Below are positions 1-4,467 of a DNA stretch of 6,563 bases, piece by piece. The stretch spans positions 1 to 6,563 of the forward strand of contig NZ_CALIMQ010000193.1 in assembly GCF_938045535.1 (NCBI RefSeq), in the 5' to 3' direction. Position 1 is the first letter of the stretch. Each line of letters opens with the position of its first letter. The DNA is from an uncultured Campylobacter sp. (GTDB lineage Bacteria; Campylobacterota; Campylobacteria; Campylobacterales; Campylobacteraceae). Made by a program: the position numbers and the translations under genes. The notes beneath the pieces are model-generated. The model did no database searches, had not been told where the DNA came from, and saw only the letters and a program-made list of their open reading frames with translations.

Positions 1-346
1 CGAGCCTTGAAATATCGTAGCGATAGAATTTTAAAATTTGCCGCCGCATCGCTTTAAAAATCTTGCTTGAAAATTTTAATTACGCAGTGTAAAATTTTTC
101 ATTTCTGCCGCGACGCTGCGTTTTTCTATAAAAATTTTGCTCTTTTGCTCTGGTGCTGTGTTTTCGTCGTAGAATTTCGCGACTTTTTTGACGCGGCATT
201 CTTAACGCGCAATCCTCGCTATTTTGCTTGTTAAATTTAAGTGATAAATCCCACGATGTTAAATTTGCACGACATAAGGCTCTTGTCGCTCCACGCCACT
301 TTGAAGCGAAATGAGATAAATTCTACGTGGCGCAAAAGGCGTCCGA
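1..346. other. AT-rich gene-poor stretch downstream of nfo
   Basis: I find no convincing gene here. The stretch is rich in AAATTT-type runs with short GC patches. One long-loop hairpin is visible on the plus strand: arms at 82-89 and 114-121 (eight pairs, one G-U) followed by a short T run at 121-125. The 24-nt loop makes it a poor terminator. Another inverted repeat has arms CGCCAC (294-299) and GTGGCG (327-332), just past the nfo stop, but no T-tract follows it on the nfo strand. A minus-strand frame is open from about position 49 to the left edge and could be the start of a neighbouring gene, but only about 16 codons are visible. Confidence 0.5.
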
Positions 347-1201
347 TTAGGCCTTGCGGCGTCCTTGCATACTGCGCAAAAGCGCGATCTCCTCCGCCCA
401 GAGGCCCTCGTCGATCGTTTCTAAAATCAGCGGGATCTCGTCGATGTTCGGGTCGTTCATGATGTTTTCAAACGCCGCTAGCCCCAAAAATCCGCGCCCG
501 AGGCTCTCGTGCCGATCCTTACGCACGCCAAGCTCGTTTTTCGTGTCGTTTAGGTGCATGCCGCTTAAAAATTTATAGCCGATCGCGCGGTCAAACTCGC
601 TCATCGTGCGTTCGTAGGCCTGCGGGCTGCGCAGATCGTATCCTGCGGCGAACGCGTGACAGGTGTCGATACAGACGCCGATGCGATCTTTGTTTGAAAT
701 TTTATCGATCACGTAAGCAAGCTGAGCGAAATCATAGCCGAGATTGGAGCCCTGGCCGGCGGTATTTTCAAGCACGAGCTTGACGCCACTAGTGTTTGCG
801 ATGGCGAAATTTAGCGACTCTGCGATATTATCCAGACACTCTTGAGCTGAAATTTCATTTAGATGCGAGCCGGGATGAAAATTTAGCAGCTTAAGCCCGA
901 GCGCCTCGCAGCGGCGGATCTCGCCCACGAAGGCGTTTAGGGACTTCTCGCGCTCCGCCTCGCGCGGATGGCCCAAATTTATGAGGTAGCTGTCGTGCAC
1001 CAAGACATGCTCCGCGCGGATGCCGCTTTGCTTCAGCGCGTCCTTAAACGCGACGATCTCCTCCGCGCTAAGCGGCGGCGCATCCCATCTGCGCTGATTT
1101 TTGACGAACATCGCAAACGCGTCCGCCCCGATCTTTGCAGCGTTTAACGGTGCGTTGAAAACCCCACCGCCAGCGCTTACGTGCGCTCCGATCCGCTTCA
1201 T
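347..1201 (-). CDS. nfo: Endonuclease IV (AP endonuclease Nfo)
   Basis: This encodes a 284-residue zinc-dependent AP endonuclease that cuts the backbone 5' of abasic sites in base-excision repair. It acts in the cytoplasm on DNA. All nine metal ligands of the E. coli enzyme are present at the same residue numbers: H69, H109, E145, D179, H182, H216, D229, H231 and E261. The family signature stretches are visible around VLENTAG (143-149), the IDTCHAF segment (178-184) and the HLND...DRH segment (216-231). Length matches the family (E. coli 285), so the protein is complete and probably active. The start is supported by a consensus AGGAGG at 1206-1211, four bases before the ATG. The gene lies downstream of the lipoprotein gene on the same strand but is 362 nt away, so it probably has its own transcript. 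Identification is very secure. Confidence 0.98.
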   Translation of the reverse strand: MKRIGAHVSAGGGVFNAPLNAAKIGADAFAMFVKNQRRWDAPPLSAEEIVAFKDALKQSGIRAEHVLVHDSYLINLGHPREAEREKSLNAFVGEIRRCEALGLKLLNFHPGSHLNEISAQECLDNIAESLNFAIANTSGVKLVLENTAGQGSNLGYDFAQLAYVIDKISNKDRIGVCIDTCHAFAAGYDLRSPQAYERTMSEFDRAIGYKFLSGMHLNDTKNELGVRKDRHESLGRGFLGLAAFENIMNDPNIDEIPLILETIDEGLWAEEIALLRSMQGRRKA

Positions 1202-1205
1202 TTTA

Positions 1206-1211
1206 CCTCCT
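1206..1211 (-). promoter_or_regulatory. Consensus ribosome binding site of nfo
   Basis: Read on the minus strand this is AGGAGG, a full match to the anti-Shine-Dalgarno core, with four bases (TAAA) before the ATG. The spacing is slightly tight but the match fixes the nfo start. It is the strongest Shine-Dalgarno of the complete genes in the window. Confidence 0.85.
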
Positions 1212-1258
1212 GAATTTTATTTTGCGCCGCGTGCGGCGAAATTTCATAAACCCGAGCT

Positions 1259-1298
1259 GCGCGCGGATTTTTTAAATTTAAATGCGCGCTTTTTCTTT
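1259..1298 (+). terminator. Terminator-like hairpin on the strand opposite nfo
   Basis: Arms GCGCGC (1259-1264) and GCGCGC (1284-1289) pair fully. An inner ATTT/AAAT set adds four pairs after a two-base GG bulge. The right arm is followed directly by TTTTT C TTT (1290-1298). On the plus strand this has the form of an intrinsic terminator. No plus-strand gene lies upstream of it, so its target would have to be a transcript antisense to nfo. It may simply be a chance structure in a GCGC-rich gap. Confidence 0.3.
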
Positions 1299-1456
1299 CG
1301 CACATACGCGCTGCTTAGTAAATTTCGCCGCGAAGAGCCGGCGCAGAGCGTCAATAAAACCGCGCCGTTTGCAAAGCTTGAGCGACTATCCCGCCCAGTA
1401 ATGGAATTTTGACCGCTCGCGCCGTGTTTTGTGCGGCTGCTAGAGAGCAGTATTCC

Positions 1457-1476
1457 CGCGCGTTTATAAACGCGCG
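1457..1476. repeat. Perfect 20-bp palindrome
   Basis: CGCGCGTTTATAAACGCGCG reads the same on both strands with no mismatch; the flanking bases (C1456 and C1477) break the symmetry. It lies in the gap between the lipoprotein gene and nfo, 88 nt past the lipoprotein stop and about 255 nt before the nfo start. Neither strand has a T run after it, so it is not a classical terminator. As DNA it could be a dimeric-protein operator; as RNA it could fold into an eight-pair hairpin with a TATA loop. A further CGCGCG follows at 1478-1483. Confidence 0.75.
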
Positions 1477-1563
1477 CCGCGCGAAATTTTACTCGTTCGC
1501 GATTTGCTCGCGCCGCCCTGCGGAGTAGTATTTCACGTGCTACGAATACTCGCCGCGCAAAAT

Positions 1564-2058
1564 TTACTGCAGCTCGCGGATTTTGATCTTTACACCGCGT
1601 TTTGCGTCGGCGAAGCTTATGGATCTTCCGCCGCCGTCCTTGTCGCGGCAAACCTTATAATCGATAGAGCCAGCTTGCAGGCTTTGCGCTAGGCAACGGC
1701 GCTCGCCCGCGTCGCTGCCGCCAAAGATCGGCTTGCCGTCTAGGATTTGGCCGAGAAGCCCGCGGTAGTGCTCGGCGCCGAAGAATTTTTTATTGAAAAC
1801 GAGCTCGTCGTCGCACGCGCCGTTCATGCAAATTTTATCGCCTTTTAAAACCAGGCTCAGCACGCTGATGCCGCTTGCGTAAATTTGAACCTCGGTTTGG
1901 TTTTTAAATTTACGCATAAAGCCCGCGTCGCTGGTGCGAGTAAGCGGCGAAATGACGGTGAAATTTACAGCTTGCGTAGAAGCGGGCTTGAGCGCGGTGG
2001 TAGCGCAGCCTGCGAGCAGAAGCGAAAGAGCAAGCGGCGCCAGAAAAGAGCATTTCAT
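1564..2058 (-). CDS. Putative lipoprotein of unknown function
   Basis: This encodes 164 residues with a classical lipoprotein signal: Lys at position 2, a hydrophobic core at about 5-15, and a lipobox L15-A16-G17-C18. C18 would be lipidated and become the mature N-terminus, with A19-T20 following, so outer-membrane retention is more likely than inner, though sorting rules are not established for this genus. The mature part has four cysteines, C77, C82, C122 and C137, spaced as two local pairs that could form disulfides in the periplasm. A central segment, roughly 77-112, reads like a conserved core with the aromatic-rich motif KKFFGAEHYRGLL (90-102). I recognise no enzymatic motif. The start is supported by AAGGA about seven bases upstream. 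It is transcribed away from tRNA-Glu and towards nfo. The function is unknown; I only have an impression that similar lipoproteins occur in other Campylobacterota. Confidence 0.85.
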   Translation of the reverse strand: MKCSFLAPLALSLLLAGCATTALKPASTQAVNFTVISPLTRTSDAGFMRKFKNQTEVQIYASGISVLSLVLKGDKICMNGACDDELVFNKKFFGAEHYRGLLGQILDGKPIFGGSDAGERRCLAQSLQAGSIDYKVCRDKDGGGRSISFADAKRGVKIKIRELQ

Positions 2059-2071
2059 AAATAATCCTTAA

Positions 2072-2125
2072 TTTAAGTTGGGTTTAAGTGCGTCTTGAGT
2101 AGAATACCGCCTTTAATCTTAATAC
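2072..2125 (+). promoter_or_regulatory. Likely promoter region of tRNA-Glu
   Basis: The spacer between the divergent lipoprotein gene and the tRNA holds two alternative sigma-70 arrangements. One is a -10 TAGAAT at 2100-2105 (five of six matches) with TTGGGT at 2078-2083, 16 nt apart, giving a leader of roughly 24 nt. The other is TAATAC at 2120-2125 with TTGAGT at 2095-2100, 19 nt apart, giving a leader of only a few bases. Two copies of TTTAAGT (2072-2078 and 2083-2089) resemble the element described in the -35 region of Campylobacter promoters. I cannot choose between the two without transcript-start data. Confidence 0.4.
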
Positions 2126-2133
2126 CAGATTAA
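2113..2133. repeat. Inverted repeat around the tRNA-Glu upstream -10 candidate
   Basis: TTAATCT (2113-2119) and AGATTAA (2127-2133) are perfect inverted copies separated by seven bases, which contain the candidate -10 TAATAC (2120-2125). The right arm ends two bases before the mature tRNA. It could be an operator, a processing hairpin in the tRNA precursor, or chance in AT-rich DNA. Confidence 0.5.
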
Positions 2134-2135
2134 GT

Positions 2136-2210
2136 GGCCCCTTCGTCTAACGGTTAGGACATCGCCCTTTCACGGCGGTAAAACGAGTTCGAATCTCGTA
2201 GGGGTCGCCA
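2136..2210 (+). tRNA. tRNA-Glu (anticodon UUC)
   Basis: This is a complete 75-nt tRNA with encoded CCA. The acceptor stem pairs GGCCCCT (2136-2142) with AGGGGTC (2200-2206), with one G-U at the second pair; the discriminator is G2207 and CCA is 2208-2210. The anticodon stem 2162-2166/2174-2178 encloses a seven-base loop CTTTCAC with anticodon TTC at 2169-2171. The T arm is intact, with loop TTCGAAT. It reads glutamate codons GAA and GAG. The body is close to E. coli tRNA-Glu. It is a single tRNA gene, not in a cluster, and diverges from the lipoprotein gene. Confidence 0.98.
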
Positions 2211-2389
2211 CTTCTAGTTTTAAAATTTTTTGACGCAAATCTTAGTTTTTAAAATTCTGAAATTATGCGCTTTTGCTGCTTCCTGCGCTACAAAATTCCA
2301 AGACTGCAATAAAAATTCTACCTGATAATTTTAAAATTTAGCCCTGCCGAATTTACGTAATAAATTTTATGCGGACATATGAAACTTAA

Positions 2390-2395
2390 TAAAAT
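2390..2395 (+). promoter_or_regulatory. Candidate -10 of the kinase-like gene
   Basis: TAAAAT matches the -10 consensus at five of six positions and sits in an AT-rich run. There is no good -35 at the expected spacing, which is common in Campylobacter. If used, transcription would begin near 2402, immediately before the overlapping inverted repeats at 2403-2439, so almost the whole leader would be structured. Confidence 0.3.
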
Positions 2396-2402
2396 AAAAC
2401 TC

Positions 2403-2439
2403 GCGAATTTAGCTCTTTCTAAAAAAAATTCGCTAAATT
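2403..2439 (+). promoter_or_regulatory. Overlapping alternative hairpins in the leader of the kinase-like gene
   Basis: Two eight-pair stems share bases and cannot form together. Stem one pairs GCGAATTT (2403-2410) with AAATTCGC (2426-2433). Stem two pairs AATTTAGC (2406-2413) with GCTAAATT (2432-2439). Both are perfect. The second ends seven bases before the ATG at 2446. There is no Shine-Dalgarno in this leader, which instead has an eight-A run at 2421-2428. The pairing is directly visible; a regulatory role is inference. Confidence 0.4.
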
Positions 2440-2445
2440 TATCGA

Positions 2446-3174
2446 ATGCAAAATTTTAAAGAATACGTAAATGAAATTCTAAAAAATCATCCTGGCGAGC
2501 GCGTCACGAGCTTTAGTTTCGAGGGTGAGAAATACTGGCTTAAGCAGCCGGAGTTGCGCATCCGCGGCGGATTGCTTACAAAAATATTCAAAGCAAATCC
2601 GAAAGCCGCTTTCGATTACGAAGCGCTAAAATGCGAGAGCCTGTACGCAGCCGGCGCGCCTGTGCCGCAGCTGGTGCTGCGAGACGAGAACTTTTTCGTA
2701 CTCAAAGACGGCGGCACGCCGGTGGACGAGGTGCTAAAAAGCTCGGATGAGGCATCTTGTGTGGCGCTCATTCAGGGCTACGCTGCGGCGTTAGCACAGC
2801 TGCATTCGCGCGGCTTCATACACGGCAGACCCGCGCTGCGCGACGTTTTAGTAAAAAACGGCGAGATGAAATTTATAGATTTTGAAAATCGCGGCGAGCG
2901 CGGTGATCTGCAAAAAGCCAAAATGCGAGATTTTTTGCTGTTTGTCTATGATCTTTGTCGCGAAGGGCTGAACGAAGGTTTGGTGCGTGCAGGCATTCGC
3001 ACCTATGCCTCAAGCGGCGGGCAGGACGTAGTGCAAAGTGCGTGGGCTACGGTACTTGCGCTACGTCCGATATATTTTATCGCTAGGCTTTTGCCGCAAA
3101 AATTTAAAGATCTAAACGCGCTCGTGCGCACGTTTGAGCTCTGCCTAAAAATAATTGAGAAAAACGATGGTTAA
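2446..3174 (+). CDS. Protein-kinase-fold phosphotransferase-like protein (Kdo/WaaP- or BUD32-like), altered catalytic loop
   Basis: The 242 residues have the layout of small bacterial kinase-fold proteins. K33 (in YWLKQ) is a candidate ATP-site lysine, E59 a candidate helix-C glutamate, and a G-APVP segment (70-74) precedes a hinge-like FFVLKDGG (83-90). A catalytic-loop region begins HGRP (126-129), followed by IDFE (144-147) in the place of the DFG-type metal motif. The usual HxDxxxxN reads H126-G-R128-P-A-L-R-D133, so the catalytic Asp is Arg and the Asn is Asp. The C-terminal part has hydrophobic helices (about 207-236) and no clear signal peptide. It could phosphorylate a lipid A-core sugar, another small molecule or a protein, or be a pseudokinase; the sequence does not decide. 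The ATG is the only reasonable start, with a stop four codons upstream, yet it lacks a Shine-Dalgarno. The stop lies inside the next gene, implying an operon with the exporter. Confidence 0.75.
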   Translation: MQNFKEYVNEILKNHPGERVTSFSFEGEKYWLKQPELRIRGGLLTKIFKANPKAAFDYEALKCESLYAAGAPVPQLVLRDENFFVLKDGGTPVDEVLKSSDEASCVALIQGYAAALAQLHSRGFIHGRPALRDVLVKNGEMKFIDFENRGERGDLQKAKMRDFLLFVYDLCREGLNEGLVRAGIRTYASSGGQDVVQSAWATVLALRPIYFIARLLPQKFKDLNALVRTFELCLKIIEKNDG

Positions 3175-4366
3175 ACAAAGTAAATTTGCTAAATTTAAGC
3201 TGATAATTATACTCGCCTATATGTCAGCTCTGGCGCCCTTGTCTACCGATATGTATCTGCCCGCGCTGGAAAAGGTAAAGGCGAGCTTTGCTACGAGCGA
3301 GTTTTACACTCAGCTATCGGTTGCGAGCTTTTTCATCGCTTTTGCGCTAGGACAGCTCGTTTATGGGCCGCTAAGCGATAAATTCGGCCGTAAAAAGCCG
3401 CTATACGCGGGCGTTTTGCTTTTCATATGTGCGTCGCTTGCCTGCGTGAGCTTTGATAGCGTTTATGCGTTTATATTTTTTAGGTTTTTGCAAGCTTTGG
3501 GCGGGTGTGCGGGAGTGGTGCTTGCGAGAGCTGTAATTAACGATAAATTTGAGTTGCACGAGGCTGCGGCGATGTTTGCGCTGATGATGGTCGTGGGCTC
3601 GCTAGCACCGATGCTAGCACCAACTCTAGGCGGATTTGTTCTAGATTTTTTCTCGTGGCAAGCGATTTTTGCGATTTTGTTCGCTCTTGGAATTTTGCTT
3701 TTTGCATTTATATTTTTCGGACTTGACGAGAGCGCGCAGATAGATGGAACTGCTATTCTTAGCGTAAAAGGCGTGCTTGGCGAATACGGCATAATCTTAC
3801 GAAATAAAGAATTTATGCGCTATACGTTAGGATTTGCAGTTGCGATGAGCGCGCTTTTTGCTTATATCACGGGCTCTAGCTTTATATTTTTGGGCTATTA
3901 CGGGTTGGGTGAGCATGCCTTTGGCGTAATATTTGGCATCAACGCTCTTGGAATGACCCTCGTTTCGGCACTAAATGCCAAGCTCGTGCAAAATCGCGAA
4001 CCCACAGCTTTATTAAATTTCGGCCTAATAGCGATGCTTGTGACGAGCCTGATTTTGCTCGCATGCTCTATGCTTAACCTTCCCTTCATCTGCTTTGAGC
4101 TATCGCTTTTCGTGCTGCTCTCATCTCTTGGCTTTGTTGCTCCTAACGCCACGACGCTTGCGATGGCGCTGTATAAGAACGGCAACTCTGGCGCAGCTTC
4201 GGCGGTACTGGGGACTGCGCAGTTTGCCATCGCCGGGGCCATTTCGTTTATCGTAGGTGCAGTGGGAGCGAATAAGCCGTTTTTGCTCGCAAGTGTGATG
4301 GCGATTTGTGCTCTTTGCGCAAACGCCGTGTATTTTTTATTGCGAAAAAAGAATCAAAAATTTTAA
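3167..4366 (+). CDS. Bcr/CflA-family MFS drug-type exporter
   Basis: This 399-residue inner-membrane protein has the pattern of a 12-helix major facilitator. It opens with a short basic N-terminus and then helix 1 ending in the LAPLSTDMYLPAL signature of the Bcr/CflA subfamily (22-34), with acidic D28. The helix 2-3 loop carries motif A, G-QLVYGPLSDKFGRKKP (62-78). Motif B is seen as R106-F-L-Q-A-L-G-G with R121 and D126. An antiporter-type motif C, GSLAPMLAPTLGG (144-156), lies in helix 5. Known relatives use the proton gradient to expel drugs such as bicyclomycin or sulfonamides, or metabolites; the substrate here cannot be read off. The start is taken as ATG 3167 with GAGA at 3157-3160. 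An in-frame TTG at 3155 would add four residues and lacks a better site. The 8-nt overlap with the kinase-like gene suggests translational coupling. No GC-rich terminator follows, only AT-rich sequence. Confidence 0.93.
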   Translation: MVKQSKFAKFKLIIILAYMSALAPLSTDMYLPALEKVKASFATSEFYTQLSVASFFIAFALGQLVYGPLSDKFGRKKPLYAGVLLFICASLACVSFDSVYAFIFFRFLQALGGCAGVVLARAVINDKFELHEAAAMFALMMVVGSLAPMLAPTLGGFVLDFFSWQAIFAILFALGILLFAFIFFGLDESAQIDGTAILSVKGVLGEYGIILRNKEFMRYTLGFAVAMSALFAYITGSSFIFLGYYGLGEHAFGVIFGINALGMTLVSALNAKLVQNREPTALLNFGLIAMLVTSLILLACSMLNLPFICFELSLFVLLSSLGFVAPNATTLAMALYKNGNSGAASAVLGTAQFAIAGAISFIVGAVGANKPFLLASVMAICALCANAVYFLLRKKNQKF

Positions 4367-4383
4367 TTTTAATATTTTTTAAA

Positions 4384-4412
4384 TTTATCGTTAAGGATTG
4401 ATTGGCTAAAAT
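4384..4412 (+). promoter_or_regulatory. Candidate promoter of thrS-infC
   Basis: TAAAAT at 4407-4412 is a five-of-six -10, with a weak TTTATC at 4384-4389 exactly 17 nt upstream. A TTAAGgaTTg run at 4391-4400 resembles the T-rich element described upstream of Campylobacter -10 boxes. Transcript start would fall near 4419, giving a leader of roughly 49 nt that begins with the hairpin at 4423-4441. Read-through from the exporter gene is also possible since no strong terminator intervenes. Confidence 0.35.
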
Positions 4413-4422
4413 TAGCTTTCGT

Positions 4423-4441
4423 TCTTTCAGCGTAAGAAAGA
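4423..4441 (+). promoter_or_regulatory. thrS leader hairpin resembling a tRNA-Thr anticodon arm
   Basis: TCTTTC (4423-4428) and GAAAGA (4436-4441) pair over six bases around a seven-base loop AGCGTAA. Loop positions 3-5 are CGT, a threonine anticodon, followed by AA as in many anticodon loops; position 2 is G rather than the usual U33. The stem lies at -45 to -27 from the thrS ATG, just ahead of the Shine-Dalgarno AAGGAA (4454-4459). In E. coli, ThrRS represses its own mRNA by binding a leader arm with CGU in the loop. A second CTTTC at 4416-4420 could compete for the same right arm. The function is inference. Confidence 0.4.
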
Positions 4442-4467
4442 CAATTCGGTAAAAAGGAAACAAGCCA

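Larger units (their letters stand above)
1202..1563. other. Structured GC-rich gap between lipoprotein gene and nfo
   Basis: No gene is supportable in this 362-nt gap. Long open frames cross it on both strands, but they translate to Arg-, Ala- and Ser-rich sequence of the kind produced by GC-rich noncoding DNA, and they extend into the antisense of real genes. It holds several inverted repeats: GCGCGC arms at 1259-1264 and 1284-1289, a perfect 20-bp palindrome at 1457-1476, and AGTATT/AATACT arms at 1527-1532 and 1545-1550. The last lies 14 nt past the lipoprotein stop. The 9-mer GCGAAATTT (or its complement) occurs three times, at 1236, 1320 and 1481. I could not identify a convincing promoter for nfo. 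Confidence 0.5.
2211..2445. other. AT-rich spacer between tRNA-Glu and kinase-like gene
   Basis: I see no gene in these 235 nt. A near-repeat of the form CT(t)AGTTTT(t)AAAATT occurs at 2214-2227 and 2241-2256. The AAAA/TTTT symmetry right after the tRNA (about 2217-2232) ending in a T run may help stop tRNA transcription, but no GC-rich stem supports it. A weak -10, TAAAAT at 2390-2395, precedes the next gene and would place transcript start near 2402. Confidence 0.4.

Noticed and set aside
1..49. Minus-strand frame opening at ATG 49-47 and running off the left edge (about 16 codons, beginning MRRQILKFYRYD)
   Set aside because: It could be the first codons of a neighbouring gene, but there is no clear Shine-Dalgarno and the visible stretch is too short to recognise. 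AAATTT-rich DNA often gives such FK-rich peptides.
82..125. Plus-strand hairpin plus T run as a terminator
   Set aside because: The eight-pair stem is real, but the 24-nt loop is too long and no plus-strand gene is seen upstream apart from an uninterpretable 18-codon frame ending at 57.
241..462. Plus-strand open frame of 73 codons
   Set aside because: It overlaps the nfo 3' end in antisense, is Arg/Pro/Ser-rich past position 340, and has no ribosome site or family resemblance.
1101..1412. Plus-strand open frame of 103 codons
   Set aside because: The first third is the antisense of nfo and the rest runs through the GC-rich gap; the start has no Shine-Dalgarno.
1244..1651. Minus-strand open frame of 135 codons across the lipoprotein-nfo gap
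   Set aside because: It overlaps the end of the lipoprotein gene in another frame, is extremely Arg-rich, and looks like a by-product of GC-rich sequence.
2421..2428. Run of eight A before the kinase-like gene as a phase-variable tract
   Set aside because: Campylobacter phase variation normally uses longer G/C runs; eight A in a noncoding leader of this composition is unremarkable.
3155..3166. TTG at 3155 as an earlier start of the exporter
   Set aside because: It adds only four residues and would place GAGA, the better ribosome site, inside the coding region. ATG 3167 is correctly spaced from it.
3463..4242. Minus-strand open frames within the exporter gene (3463-3792 and 3898-4242)
   Set aside because: They are antisense shadows of a clear MFS gene, rich in Ser/Ala/Pro, with no independent signals.
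4356..4383. AT-only inverted repeat after the exporter stop as an intrinsic terminator
   Set aside because: It has no G-C pairs and is indistinguishable from the AAATTT background, so termination before thrS cannot be claimed.
4248..4463. Minus-strand open frame of 71 codons across the thrS leader
   Set aside because: It is antisense to the exporter end and thrS promoter region; Lys/Leu-rich composition follows from AT-rich DNA, and no promoter or family match is seen.
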